From NCBI GenBank assembly GCA_024742475.1, contig JANSYI010000015.1, positions 62,001 to 126,000 of the forward strand: 64,000 nucleotides of DNA. Direction: 5' to 3'. Below, piece after piece: positions 46,051 through 54,258 of the stretch (positions within the stretch are counted from its first letter, which is position 1; the number at the start of each line of letters is the position of its first letter). The notes beneath the pieces were generated by a model. The model was not told the DNA's origin and did no database searches. It worked only from the letters and a program-made list of their open reading frames with translations. The position numbers and the translations under genes were made by a program. Source of the DNA: a bacterium (GTDB lineage Bacteria; Myxococcota_A; Polyangia; Nannocystales; Nannocystaceae).

Positions 46051-47097
46051 TCAGCCCTCCGCCGTCGTCTCTTCAACCGGCTCGGGCTTGGGCGGGAGCG
46101 CGAGCTCAGCCCACACCAGATAGTGGTCGCTGACGTCTCGGAACGGCGCCTCCTCGATGGGGAGGGAGGGCCAGGGCGCGTCGCTGGGGTCTTCGTCGTC
46201 GCGCACGACCTTCTCCTCGGCCGAGGTCGTCGCGTTGCGCAGCTCGAGACCGCAGCTGATGATGTGGTCCGAGGGCTCTCCGGCGATGTTGGTGCGCCCC
46301 GCGTCCGACGCTGAGTCGGCGCAGTCGTCGCTGTCGGAGCGGTTGTGCTTCGACGCCAGGATCCCGGGCGTTCGCTTGGGGTAGTCGTCGTCGTAGGGGT
46401 GCGTGACGGAGTTCATCGTCCCGGTGATGATGAAGGGCCGCTCGCGCCGCTCCTTGGCGATGAGCTTGTTGAGCGTCCGTGCGGCCTTGCGGCGCTTCGA
46501 GGCGTATGCAGGCGCTTTGCCTTCGCGCATGTGCATGGCGACCACCGTCACCAAGTCGCCGGTGGGGAGCTCGAGGTCGACGGCCAGGTGCTTGTCGATG
46601 GACACGTCGTAGCGACGCACGTTGCTCGTCGGGAACCTCGACAGCACCGCGACCTGCTGCCCGGTCGCGCGGTCCTTGCTCGCCATCCAGGCGATGTCGT
46701 AGTCGTACCCGCCCTTGGCGGAGATTTCGGTCGTGATGTCGACCAGTTCGCGCTCGCCTCCGATCTCGGTCAGGGTGACGACGTCGAGCTTCTCGGCGAC
46801 GAGAATCTCGACGATGCGGTCTCGCTTCCACGCCCAGTCCTCGGCCGACTTGGCACGGTGGGCGCGCGCCTTCTTGGGGCGGTCGTCGATCTCGTCGAAC
46901 GCCCACTCGAGGTTGAAGGTGCCCAACGCGATCGCATCCTCGGGTACCTTGGGGGGTTCGGGTTCGAGTTCGGGTTCGGGTTCGGGCTCGGCCTCGACCG
47001 CGGTCGCCACCGGGGAGGTCGCAGGAGGAGCCTGCTTGTCGCAGCCCACGACGAGGAGAGAGGCGACAACGGCCAGTCGGATCGCGTTTCTTCCCAT
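46051..47097 (-). CDS. Lipoprotein with endonuclease/exonuclease/phosphatase fold
   Basis: 348 aa. Lipobox LVVGC (Cys19), then a Pro/Glu repeat spacer (AEPEPEPELEPEPP). The EEP core begins ALGTFNLEWAFD, continues VDVVTL-like TEIGGERELVDI, VVAMHMREGKAP and EPSDHIISCGL, and ends DVSDHYLVWAEL. These are the catalytic Asn/Glu/His segments of metal-dependent nucleases and phosphatases. The usual GDFN segment reads TGTMNS, so one metal-contacting Asp is replaced by Thr and activity may differ. As a lipoprotein it could degrade extracellular nucleic acid or phospholipid. Confidence 0.85.
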   Translation of the reverse strand: MGRNAIRLAVVASLLVVGCDKQAPPATSPVATAVEAEPEPEPELEPEPPKVPEDAIALGTFNLEWAFDEIDDRPKKARAHRAKSAEDWAWKRDRIVEILVAEKLDVVTLTEIGGERELVDITTEISAKGGYDYDIAWMASKDRATGQQVAVLSRFPTSNVRRYDVSIDKHLAVDLELPTGDLVTVVAMHMREGKAPAYASKRRKAARTLNKLIAKERRERPFIITGTMNSVTHPYDDDYPKRTPGILASKHNRSDSDDCADSASDAGRTNIAGEPSDHIISCGLELRNATTSAEEKVVRDDEDPSDAPWPSLPIEEAPFRDVSDHYLVWAELALPPKPEPVEETTAEG

Positions 47098-47145
47098 GAA
47101 AAAAGTGTAAGCTGCATTTCTTCAAAAGTACAGTGTAAAAAGGCG
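47098..47145 (-). promoter_or_regulatory. A/T-rich promoter region of the EEP lipoprotein
   Basis: The 45 bp before the ATG (minus strand) contain ACACTTTTTTC next to the start and a TTTTTACACTGTAC stretch further up, strikingly A/T-rich for this genome. A direct repeat of TACACT (two copies about 30 bp apart) is visible. I cannot fix -35/-10 hexamers. Confidence 0.4.
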
Positions 47146-47184
47146 TCGGGGAGGAGGAGTGACGTCGCTCGACGGCCCGCGGGC

Positions 47185-48006
47185 TCAGTCACTTGCACCC
47201 ACGACGCGGGACTCCAGCGCCGAAGGTGCCGCGATCGCGTCAGCATCGAGCGAGGTGCGTAGGTCTTCGAGCGCGACGCGGGTGCGCTTGGCGAGCGCGT
47301 TGGCGGCCCCCGTCGCCAGGGTCTCGCGCATGTCGGCCAGCTTCCGTTCGCGCTGCCAGACGTTGCTGCGGCGCTCGTCGCCCAGCCGCTCCCGCACCGT
47401 GAACAGAAGCAACCCCGTCTTCACGTCGAAGAGGGAAGCCTCGGCATAGCCGTCGACCTCCAGCGTCGATCCGGGCAGCACCAACGCTCCCACCCCGCTG
47501 AGATACCCCGCCGCGATGCCGTTGGCGCGACGCGACTCGTCGACGTGCTCGCGGTAGAGGATGAGGTAGCGCAGCTTGTACCGGGCCGCGATCTCCCGCA
47601 GGGCTTCCATGCCGAGCGCGCCCGAGGGGATCGGCATCATCTCGGTCACCTGCGCGAACCCGTCGTCGGCGGGCAGCGTCTGCGCGAACGCAGACAGCCC
47701 CGGCGTGACACGGTCGTACGACGGGCTGGGACCACGCCAATCCTCGGCTTCGACGATGGGGAGTACGCCCACGCGGCCGGGGAGGTCGAGCTCGATCGGC
47801 TGATCCAAGATCTTCTGCAGATCCGCTTCGGACAGCGTGCCCTGGGCCGTGCGCGCGAAGTGGGAGACCTCGAGCGCAGCGGGGGCAGTGGCGGCGACCT
47901 CGCCCATCGGCATCGACGGACTCGGGGCTGGCGCGCCCATCGGTTGGGCAGACGCGCAGGCGGTGAGGGCGGTGAAGGTGAGGCCAAGACCAAGGAGTCG
48001 TCGCAT
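47185..48006 (-). CDS. Lipoprotein of unknown function
   Basis: 273 aa. Signal MRRLLGLGLTFTALTAC with lipobox ALTAC. After a Pro/Met-rich spacer the folded part has RVGVLPIVEAEDWRGPS, LREIAARYKLRYLILYREHV, LEVDGYAEASLFDVKTGLLL and FTVRERLGDERRSN. The pattern (variable arguments, then evaluation of a string of genes by pathway-like strands) resembles CsgG/GNA1162-type periplasmic lipoproteins, but only loosely. No catalytic motif is visible. Confidence 0.75.
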   Translation of the reverse strand: MRRLLGLGLTFTALTACASAQPMGAPAPSPSMPMGEVAATAPAALEVSHFARTAQGTLSEADLQKILDQPIELDLPGRVGVLPIVEAEDWRGPSPSYDRVTPGLSAFAQTLPADDGFAQVTEMMPIPSGALGMEALREIAARYKLRYLILYREHVDESRRANGIAAGYLSGVGALVLPGSTLEVDGYAEASLFDVKTGLLLFTVRERLGDERRSNVWQRERKLADMRETLATGAANALAKRTRVALEDLRTSLDADAIAAPSALESRVVGASD

Positions 48007-48099
48007 GATGTCCGCCGAACGCCGGCCGGCGCCCCGTGCTTACAGCCGAACGCCAGCTGGGCTCGCCACCCTGCAGTGGACCCAGTACTGTTGCGCGCA

Positions 48100-48675
48100 G
48101 TGGTCAGCAGCAGCGCAAGCACCGTCAAGGAGTACCTCGACTCGTTGCCCGAGGACCGGCGCAAGGCCATGACGGCGGTGCGCCGGGTGATCCGCAAGAA
48201 CCTCGCCAAGGGGTTCAAGGAGGGGATGCAGTACGGGATGATCGGCTACTACATCCCGTTGAAGCGCTACCCCGAGACCTACAACGGCCAACCGCTGGGC
48301 GTAGTGGGGCTCGCCTCGCAGAAGGGGCATATGTCGCTGTACCTCATGTGCGTGTACGCCGACTCCGACACAGAGAAGGCGTTCGCCGACGCGTGGGCCA
48401 AGACCGGCAAGCGGCTGAACATGGGCAAGAGCTGCGTGCGGTTCAAGAAGGTCGAAGACCTCGCGCTCGACGTGATCGCCGACACGGTCTCGAACGTCAC
48501 CGTCGAGGATTTCATCGCGCGCTACGAGGCCTCGCGCGCCGAGATGAAGTCGTCCAAGCGCAAGTCGAAGAAGAAGACGGCCGCAAAGAAGAAGACGGCC
48601 GCAAAGAAGAAGACGGCCGCAAAGAAGAAGACGGCCGCAAAGAAGAAGACGGCCGCAAAGAAGAAGACGCGCTGA
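48100..48675 (+). CDS. DUF1801-like protein with lysine-rich repeat tail
   Basis: 191 aa from the GTG at 48100 (VVSSSASTVKEYLDSLPEDR). Residues 8-130 match the YdhG/DUF1801 fold: RRVIRKNLAKGFKEGMQYGM, IGYYIPLKRYPETYNGQP, ASQKGHMSLYLMCVYAD and NMGKSCVRFKKVEDLALDVI. The tail from about 152 is SKRKS followed by five exact KKKTAA units and KKKTR, an H1-histone-like basic tail likely to bind nucleic acid. The stop is 3 bp before nei, so the two are cotranscribed; a DNA-related role is possible. Confidence 0.85.
   Translation: MVSSSASTVKEYLDSLPEDRRKAMTAVRRVIRKNLAKGFKEGMQYGMIGYYIPLKRYPETYNGQPLGVVGLASQKGHMSLYLMCVYADSDTEKAFADAWAKTGKRLNMGKSCVRFKKVEDLALDVIADTVSNVTVEDFIARYEASRAEMKSSKRKSKKKTAAKKKTAAKKKTAAKKKTAAKKKTAAKKKTR
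48568..48669 (+). repeat. 18-bp tandem repeat, five exact copies plus a partial
   Basis: The unit is AAGAAGAAGACGGCCGCA, starting at 48568, 48586, 48604, 48622 and 48640, followed by 12 bp of a sixth copy. Copies are identical, so recent slippage or gene conversion is likely. The unit is a multiple of three, so copy-number change alters tail length of the DUF1801-like protein without changing frame. Confidence 0.95.
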
Positions 48676-48678
48676 GCG

Positions 48679-49479
48679 ATGCCCGAGGGCGACAGCATCT
48701 TCAAGGTCGCGCAGCGCCTGCGGCCTGCGCTCGTCGGCAAGTCGCTGTCTCGCGTCGAGCTGCGTGAGCGCGGCGCGGTGCCTTCACTCGTTGGCAAGGT
48801 GGTCGAGCGCATCGACGTGCACGGCAAGCACATGTTCGTGTACATCGAGCCTCGCAAGGTGCTGCACGTGCACCTGGGCATGAAGGGGCGGTGGCGGTCG
48901 TTTCCCGGCGGCGTCGCGCGCCGATTCTCGCCGGCGTCCGCGCTGGCCGTGCTTGGCGTGGGCAACGACGCCTACGTCTGCTTTCGCGCCGCGTTCGCGC
49001 GTCTGCGGTCGATCGACGACCCGTCCGTGCGGGGCGCCCTCGAGCGGCTCGGCCCCGACATCCTCGCCGAAGACTTCGACCCCGAGCGGGCGGTCACCCG
49101 CTCTCTGGCCGCAACCGAGGGCAGTGTCGCGGAGGTGCTCTTGGACCAGCGCGTCATCGCCGGCATCGGCAACGTCTACAAGTCCGAGGTGCTGTTCCTC
49201 TGCGGCATCCTTCCGCTCACGCCCGCGGCGGACCTCGACGCCGAGCAGTGGCGAGAGATCTACGAGACCGCCCGAGAGCTGATGAAGGCCAACCTCATCC
49301 CCGGCTGGCGCAGCAGCACCGCGACGCACAAAGCAGGGCGCCACCCCGGGGGCGTCGAGCGCTACTGGGTGTATCGACGACGCGCCGCGCCCTGCCTGCG
49401 GTGCAAGACGCCCATCGAGCGCGCCACGGATGGCAACCTCGACCGCAGTACCTACTGGTGTCCGCGCTGCCAGCGGTAA
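48679..49479 (+). CDS. nei: Endonuclease VIII (Nei) family DNA glycosylase/AP lyase
   Basis: 266 aa starting MPEGDSIFKV: Pro2 is the catalytic nucleophile and Glu3 the proton donor. MPEGDS rather than MPELPE marks the Nei branch. The beta-sandwich Lys is in VHGKHMFVYIE, the helix-two-turn-helix in DQRVIAGIGNVYKSEVLF, and a C-terminal zinc finger has CLRC and CPRC pairs. The enzyme removes oxidised pyrimidines and cleaves the strand. It is coupled to the DUF1801-like gene upstream. Confidence 0.95.
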   Translation: MPEGDSIFKVAQRLRPALVGKSLSRVELRERGAVPSLVGKVVERIDVHGKHMFVYIEPRKVLHVHLGMKGRWRSFPGGVARRFSPASALAVLGVGNDAYVCFRAAFARLRSIDDPSVRGALERLGPDILAEDFDPERAVTRSLAATEGSVAEVLLDQRVIAGIGNVYKSEVLFLCGILPLTPAADLDAEQWREIYETARELMKANLIPGWRSSTATHKAGRHPGGVERYWVYRRRAAPCLRCKTPIERATDGNLDRSTYWCPRCQR

Positions 49480-49490
49480 GCGCCGAGCCG

Positions 49491-50882
49491 CTACTCGTTC
49501 TCGCAGCTGGCGGAGCAGCCGTCGCCATCGTCGAGGTTGCCGTCGTCGCAGGCCTCTGGGTACTCGACGGTGTTGTTGCCACACCGAGCGTCGCAGAACC
49601 CGGGCATGTCACCGAGGACCCGGATGCCGCCCTCGGTGCCGAGAAAGACGTGCTCGTCCGAGAGCGCAATCGACACCCCGTACACCTCGACCTCGAGGTA
49701 GGAGCCGGCCAACGCCGGGTCGCGCGGGTTGGAGATGTCGTAGACCCGAAGACCGTTGGTGACCGGCACGTAGACGTACTCGCCCCGGATCGCCACGTCG
49801 CGAGGGAAGTTTTCTCCGCCAATCGTCGCGGCCACGGTGGGCGCGCTGGGGATCGCGTAGTCGATGATGCCCACGCCCGCGCCCGTCGTGGCGACTGCGA
49901 CCGTGTCCCCGTTGGCGGCGCTTCGGACCGAGCCGGTCCACGGCGCGCCGTCGAGCTCGCCGACGAACGCGGGCACGGCCGGCGTGCTCACGTCCCAGAT
50001 CTCGACGTGTGAGCCCGCGAGCGCGATGACCATGTCGTCGGCGGCCGCGACGTCACGAAACACCTGGCTCGGGTTCCCGATCGGTGGGAGCATCGACGGG
50101 TTGCTGGGGTTGCTGATGTCCCAGACGTTGATGCGCTCGCTGACGCTGCGGGCTTGTAGCAAGAGGTCGCCCATCACCTCGACGGGGCCGTCGCTGTCGT
50201 TGGGCCCCGCGAAGAAGTCGAACGCCGGCGCGTCCGGGCTGGCCAGGTCGATCGACATGAGCTCGGGGTTCCGGCCGCCAGTCCATAGGTGTGTCTGCGA
50301 CGCGACCAAGTCTCCGGGGTTCCAGTTGGGGTAGTTGTCCTCGTCGATGCTGAGCTCGTTGGCGCCGGCGAGGTCGGTGGGGTCGCTGGCGTCGATGGTG
50401 ACCAGGCGCGAGGGCACCAGCGTGCGCAGCCCGTAGAGGTATCCGCTGCGAAAGGCGATGCGCTCGAGCTCTGACCCCGCCAGCGCACCGACCAATCCCG
50501 GATCGCACGCGACCGTCTCGTCGATGCAGGCGGACGAGCACCCATCGCCTGCCTCGAGGTCTCCGTCGTCGCACTCCTCTGCGCCTTCGAGCGTGCCGTT
50601 GCCACACTCGGCCGCGACGGGTCCGGTGCTGTCGGGATCGAGCGAGGTGCTGGACTCGCCGACGGTGGTCGTGACCGTGTCGGTGGGCTCCGTGGTCGAG
50701 GTCGCGGTGGTGCTCGAGCCCGACGTCGAAGGCGTATCGGTGGTGGTGGCCGACGCGCCCGAGCTTGATCCGGGGTCGACGTCCGTGTCGGTCTCGGTCG
50801 CTTCGGCGGCCGGGTCGGGGTTGAAGCAGCCGCCCAGCGTAAGTGCGATGCAAGGGAGCAGGGCGTATCGCGCAAGAGACAT
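49491..50882 (-). CDS. LVIVD-repeat lipoprotein with myxobacterial Cys-rich repeats
   Basis: 463 aa from MSLARYALL. Lipobox LGGC (Cys19), then a 55-residue Thr/Ser linker. A Cys-rich repeat (CGNGTLEGAEECDDGDLEAG, CSSAC) precedes, and a second one (CGNNTVEYPEACDDGNLDDG, CSASC) ends, the protein; both are the disulfide repeat typical of myxobacterial secreted proteins. Between them lie LVIVD propeller-like units (ERINVWDISNPSNP, SHVEIWDVSTPAVPAF, NGLRVYDISNPRDPALAG). It probably acts as a surface scaffold. Confidence 0.88.
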   Translation of the reverse strand: MSLARYALLPCIALTLGGCFNPDPAAEATETDTDVDPGSSSGASATTTDTPSTSGSSTTATSTTEPTDTVTTTVGESSTSLDPDSTGPVAAECGNGTLEGAEECDDGDLEAGDGCSSACIDETVACDPGLVGALAGSELERIAFRSGYLYGLRTLVPSRLVTIDASDPTDLAGANELSIDEDNYPNWNPGDLVASQTHLWTGGRNPELMSIDLASPDAPAFDFFAGPNDSDGPVEVMGDLLLQARSVSERINVWDISNPSNPSMLPPIGNPSQVFRDVAAADDMVIALAGSHVEIWDVSTPAVPAFVGELDGAPWTGSVRSAANGDTVAVATTGAGVGIIDYAIPSAPTVAATIGGENFPRDVAIRGEYVYVPVTNGLRVYDISNPRDPALAGSYLEVEVYGVSIALSDEHVFLGTEGGIRVLGDMPGFCDARCGNNTVEYPEACDDGNLDDGDGCSASCENE

Positions 50883-50944
50883 GGTGGGCACGGTAGCATC
50901 GAGGACGGAGCCGGCGCCGTCTCGCGGTGCTACCCTCCGCGCCC

Positions 50945-52849
50945 GTGTCCGAACCGACCCCGCCCAAGATCGACGGCTACGAGATCCTCGGCGAGATCGG
51001 GCGTGGCGGCGTGGGCGTGGTCTACCGCGCACGAGAGGCGGCGCTCGAGCGTACCGTCGCAGTCAAGGCCATGGCGCCCGCGCAGCTCCACGGCGAATCC
51101 GCGGCCCTGCTGCGGCGAGACGCCGAGCGACTGGCTGCGGTCCGGCACGTGAACGTCGTACGGGTCTTCGAGGTCGGCGAGCACGGCGGTGCGCCCTACC
51201 TCGTGATGGAGTACGTCCCAGGGCCCAGCGCGAAGGCGTGGCTCGCCGAAGAACCCAGCCCCACCGACGTGTACGCGCTGCTGATGCAGGCCGGTCGTGG
51301 GCTCGCCGCCGCCCACGAGCGCGGGGTGCTGCACTTGGACTTCAAACTCGCCAGCATCCTGGTCGGCCCCGGCCAGCAAGCCAAGGTCACCGACTTTGGC
51401 GTCGCACGACTCGCCGATTCCGTCGCTGTGCCCGGAACGCCCGCCTACATGGCGCCCGAGCGCTTCTCGGGCGTCGAGTCGGAGAAGGTCGATCAGTTCG
51501 CCTTCGGGGCGACGATGCTCGAAGCGTTGTGTGGACGGCCAGTCTTTGCGGATGGGGTCGCATCGCAGCGGGACGAAGGTGAGCTCGCGCGCGCGCTTCA
51601 GCGCTTGCCCAAGGGGCGGGCCTCACAGCAGACGCTCTACGTCCTGCGCCGCGCGTGCGCGTTCGACCCGGCACATCGCTGGAACTCCATGAGCGACCTT
51701 CTGGACGCATTGCCGCCGCCGCCTCGCCGTGACCGCGTGCTGATGGTGGGGATGTTGGGCGCGGTGATCGTGGCGGGCGTAGCCGCGTGGGCAGCGAGCA
51801 AATGGTACCTTCAGCCCGATCCGTGTGATGCCGTGCGAGCGGAGCTCACGTCGAGCTGGAGCGACGAGACGCGATCGGACGTCGCCGCGCGCAGCGGTGG
51901 CCGGTTCCTCGTCGAGCACATCGACACCGCCGCCGAAGCGTGGGCGTACCAACGCGAGTCGATCTGCCAAGTGACGGGCGACGACCACCCCGTCGATGCG
52001 CTCGACCTTCGCGTGGCGTGCCTCGATCACAGCTGGGCCACGCTCTCCGGGGCGCTCGAGGTCGTGCGGGAGCGTCCCGACGCCGCCGTCGCGCACCCCA
52101 CGGCGGTCACCGCCACCTTGCCGGACCCGCTCGCCTGCGCGGACCTGGAGGCGCTGCGTTCGGGTGCGCCTCCGTTCCCCTCCGGGCTCGCGTCGACGCA
52201 GACGGCCATCGCCCGCGCCCGGGTGCTCGAAGGGCTCGGGGACCTGCAGGCGGCAATGGCAGCGCTCGATGCAGCGGCACCGGACGTGCGTGCTTCCGAG
52301 TACGGTCCGCTCCAGGCGTCTTGGGAGCATCGCCGCGGCAGCGTCGCGATCGGGCTCTCCGACCTCGACACCGCCGAGCCTCTGCTGAAGTCGGCCTTCG
52401 AACGCGCGCGTGCGCTGAAGATGCCGGCGCTGGCGAGCTACGCGGCCCAAGACCTCGCGACGCTTGCGAGCCGCCTCGGCACGCGGCCGGCCGACGACGC
52501 CGAGCGCTGGTTGCAGCAGGCTGCGGCAATGGCAGAAGGCGCCTCTCCGCCCGTTCGTCGCCGCCTGCGTACGACCCAAGCGCAGATCGCCAAGAGCCGC
52601 GGCGACCTTGCCGGAGCCCTCGTGGCGTACGAGCAAGCCGCCGAGGTCTCCAGCACGGACCCGCTCGCCGACGCCGAGCTCCTCGAGCACACCGCGGTCG
52701 TGCTGCGCCAGCTCGGCCGGGTGGTAGAGGCCAACGACGCGATGAGGCGGGTCTGGGACCTCTATCGTACGGCGCTCTCGAACGACCACCCGCTGGCGAA
52801 CGCGTCCGAAGAGCGGCTCGGCACGCCCCGAACGCAGTCGCCTCGTTGA
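50945..52849 (+). CDS. Membrane-anchored Ser/Thr kinase homologue, probable pseudokinase
   Basis: 634 aa from GTG at 50945 (a GTG at 50927 adds six residues). The kinase-like domain at 10-260 has GRGGVGVVYRAR, Lys41 in VAVKAM, DFG at 150-152 and GTPAYMAPE. The catalytic loop reads HLDFKLASIL: the HRD Arg is Leu131 and the Mg-binding Asn of DxKxxN is Ser137. These changes are typical of weak or dead kinases. One membrane segment lies at about 264-283 (RVLMVGMLGAVIVAGVAAW), followed by 350 residues of helical repeats. The downstream gene is a convergent lipoprotein 8 bp away. Confidence 0.85.
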   Translation: MSEPTPPKIDGYEILGEIGRGGVGVVYRAREAALERTVAVKAMAPAQLHGESAALLRRDAERLAAVRHVNVVRVFEVGEHGGAPYLVMEYVPGPSAKAWLAEEPSPTDVYALLMQAGRGLAAAHERGVLHLDFKLASILVGPGQQAKVTDFGVARLADSVAVPGTPAYMAPERFSGVESEKVDQFAFGATMLEALCGRPVFADGVASQRDEGELARALQRLPKGRASQQTLYVLRRACAFDPAHRWNSMSDLLDALPPPPRRDRVLMVGMLGAVIVAGVAAWAASKWYLQPDPCDAVRAELTSSWSDETRSDVAARSGGRFLVEHIDTAAEAWAYQRESICQVTGDDHPVDALDLRVACLDHSWATLSGALEVVRERPDAAVAHPTAVTATLPDPLACADLEALRSGAPPFPSGLASTQTAIARARVLEGLGDLQAAMAALDAAAPDVRASEYGPLQASWEHRRGSVAIGLSDLDTAEPLLKSAFERARALKMPALASYAAQDLATLASRLGTRPADDAERWLQQAAAMAEGASPPVRRRLRTTQAQIAKSRGDLAGALVAYEQAAEVSSTDPLADAELLEHTAVVLRQLGRVVEANDAMRRVWDLYRTALSNDHPLANASEERLGTPRTQSPR

Positions 52850-52857
52850 GCCCCGGC

Positions 52858-54213
52858 TCAGTCGTCGTGCAGGAACACGAAGCCCTGCGGCTCGGTCAGC
52901 TCGGTGATGACCTTGGTGCCCGCCATGGCCTCGGGGACCTCGCCCTCGCCAGCGAGCGTGACGTTGCCCTTGCCGTCGAACTCGGCCTTGACGGAGAACT
53001 CGTGCACGCTGAGGTCGTGCTCGGTCTCGACGCTCGAATCGAGCGCGGCGGCTTCGTAGTAGTAATAGAGCGGGATCTCGTGGCAGATGTGCTTGCCTTC
53101 GCTCATGCCACACACGACGTAGGCCTCGTGTTCATCGTGGTAGATGAGGTTGTCCGCGAAGTCGATGTCGGTCTCGCCGAACTCGAGGTGCACGAGCACC
53201 TCCTGGCCGGGCGAGTCGGGGACGAGCTCCTTTGCCTCGATACTCTTGATGCCCCCCGTGCGGGAGATGCCGCCGTGGTGGGGGTTCTCGATGTCGAGCA
53301 GGGTGCCGACCCAGTGCCAGCCGCCGTCGATGTGCGCGAGTAGATCGTACTCTTCCTCCCCGACCTCGGCGTGCTTGCCGACGACCTGGAGGATGACCGC
53401 TTCGCTGGCGTCTCCGCCCTCGAGCGCGACCTTCTGCGCCGCGGCCGGATCGCACTTGAACTCGTCGGCAGCGGTCTCGGCGGTGAGGCCCAGCTGCTCG
53501 TGCACCCGGGCCACCATGGCCTTGCAGGCGTCGTCGAGGGTCTCGTAGTCGGGCTTGGTGCACTTGCCGTCGGCACACGCTGCGGCCGCCTTGTCTCCGA
53601 TGGCGTCGTTGTGCTCGCGAGCCTCGTCACTGTCCTCGAGGGCCAGTGAGTGGTCGTAGTGCTTCTTGGCCAACGCGAAGTCGCCTCGCTGCTCTTCGAT
53701 GCGGCCGAGCTTGTACAGAAGGCTCGCGCGGCGCTTGGTCTGCTGCTCGTATCGAAGCGCGAGCCGAACGTTGTGCTCGGCCGCTTTCATGTCACCCGCT
53801 TCGAAGTGCGCCCAGCCGAGCTCACCGAGGACGACGGGGTTGTCATCGTCGAGCTCGACGGCCTTGTCGTAGGCGGCCACCGCAGCCTTCCAGTCCTCGT
53901 CCTTGGCGGCCTTGCGGGCCGTCGCGAGCTCGGTCTGCAGTGCTTCGGCGTTCTTTCGGAACTTGGCCAGCTTGGCGTCGTCGATCTGCGGAATCTTCGT
54001 CTCGGCCTTCGCCGCGGGCTTGTCGTCGTCGGGCTCGCCTGCCTTCGCCGTGGCGGCCTCGGGCTCGTCAGCTTTGGTCTCGGCCCCTTTGTTCTCATCC
54101 GCCTTGGCGTCGCCCGCCTTGGCTTGGGTCGTCTTGGCGGTCGAGTCCTTCGAGTCGCAGCCGGGGGCGAGGAGCAGCAAGACGGCGAGTGGGAGGGAAG
54201 CCTGACGCATCAT
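52858..54213 (-). CDS. TPR lipoprotein
   Basis: 451 aa from the second of two adjacent Met groups (ATG ATG at 54213). Lipobox LAPGC after a hydrophobic core. Residues 20-75 are an Ala/Lys/Asp/Glu spacer (KAGDAKADENKGAETKADEP). TPR units at about 80-190 include ARKAAKDEDWKAAVAAYDKA, VLGELGWAHFEAGDMKAAEH and IEEQRGDFALAKKHYDHSLA. The C-terminal half is beta-rich (EVLVHLEFGETDIDFADN, YYYYEAAALDSS) with few Cys. It could be a scaffold or envelope assembly protein. Confidence 0.82.
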   Translation of the reverse strand: MMRQASLPLAVLLLLAPGCDSKDSTAKTTQAKAGDAKADENKGAETKADEPEAATAKAGEPDDDKPAAKAETKIPQIDDAKLAKFRKNAEALQTELATARKAAKDEDWKAAVAAYDKAVELDDDNPVVLGELGWAHFEAGDMKAAEHNVRLALRYEQQTKRRASLLYKLGRIEEQRGDFALAKKHYDHSLALEDSDEAREHNDAIGDKAAAACADGKCTKPDYETLDDACKAMVARVHEQLGLTAETAADEFKCDPAAAQKVALEGGDASEAVILQVVGKHAEVGEEEYDLLAHIDGGWHWVGTLLDIENPHHGGISRTGGIKSIEAKELVPDSPGQEVLVHLEFGETDIDFADNLIYHDEHEAYVVCGMSEGKHICHEIPLYYYYEAAALDSSVETEHDLSVHEFSVKAEFDGKGNVTLAGEGEVPEAMAGTKVITELTEPQGFVFLHDD

Positions 54214-54258
54214 GGGCCGCAACCTAGCAGAACCCGCCGGCGACTGGGTGGGGCGAGG

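Noticed and set aside
43759..46314. An 851-codon open frame antisense to katG, and similar long antisense frames (for example 22216-23601, 8338-9885, 29833-31410)
   Set aside because: High third-position GC leaves opposite frames free of stops. These frames encode Arg/Pro/Ala-rich strings with no domain and overlap well-identified genes throughout.
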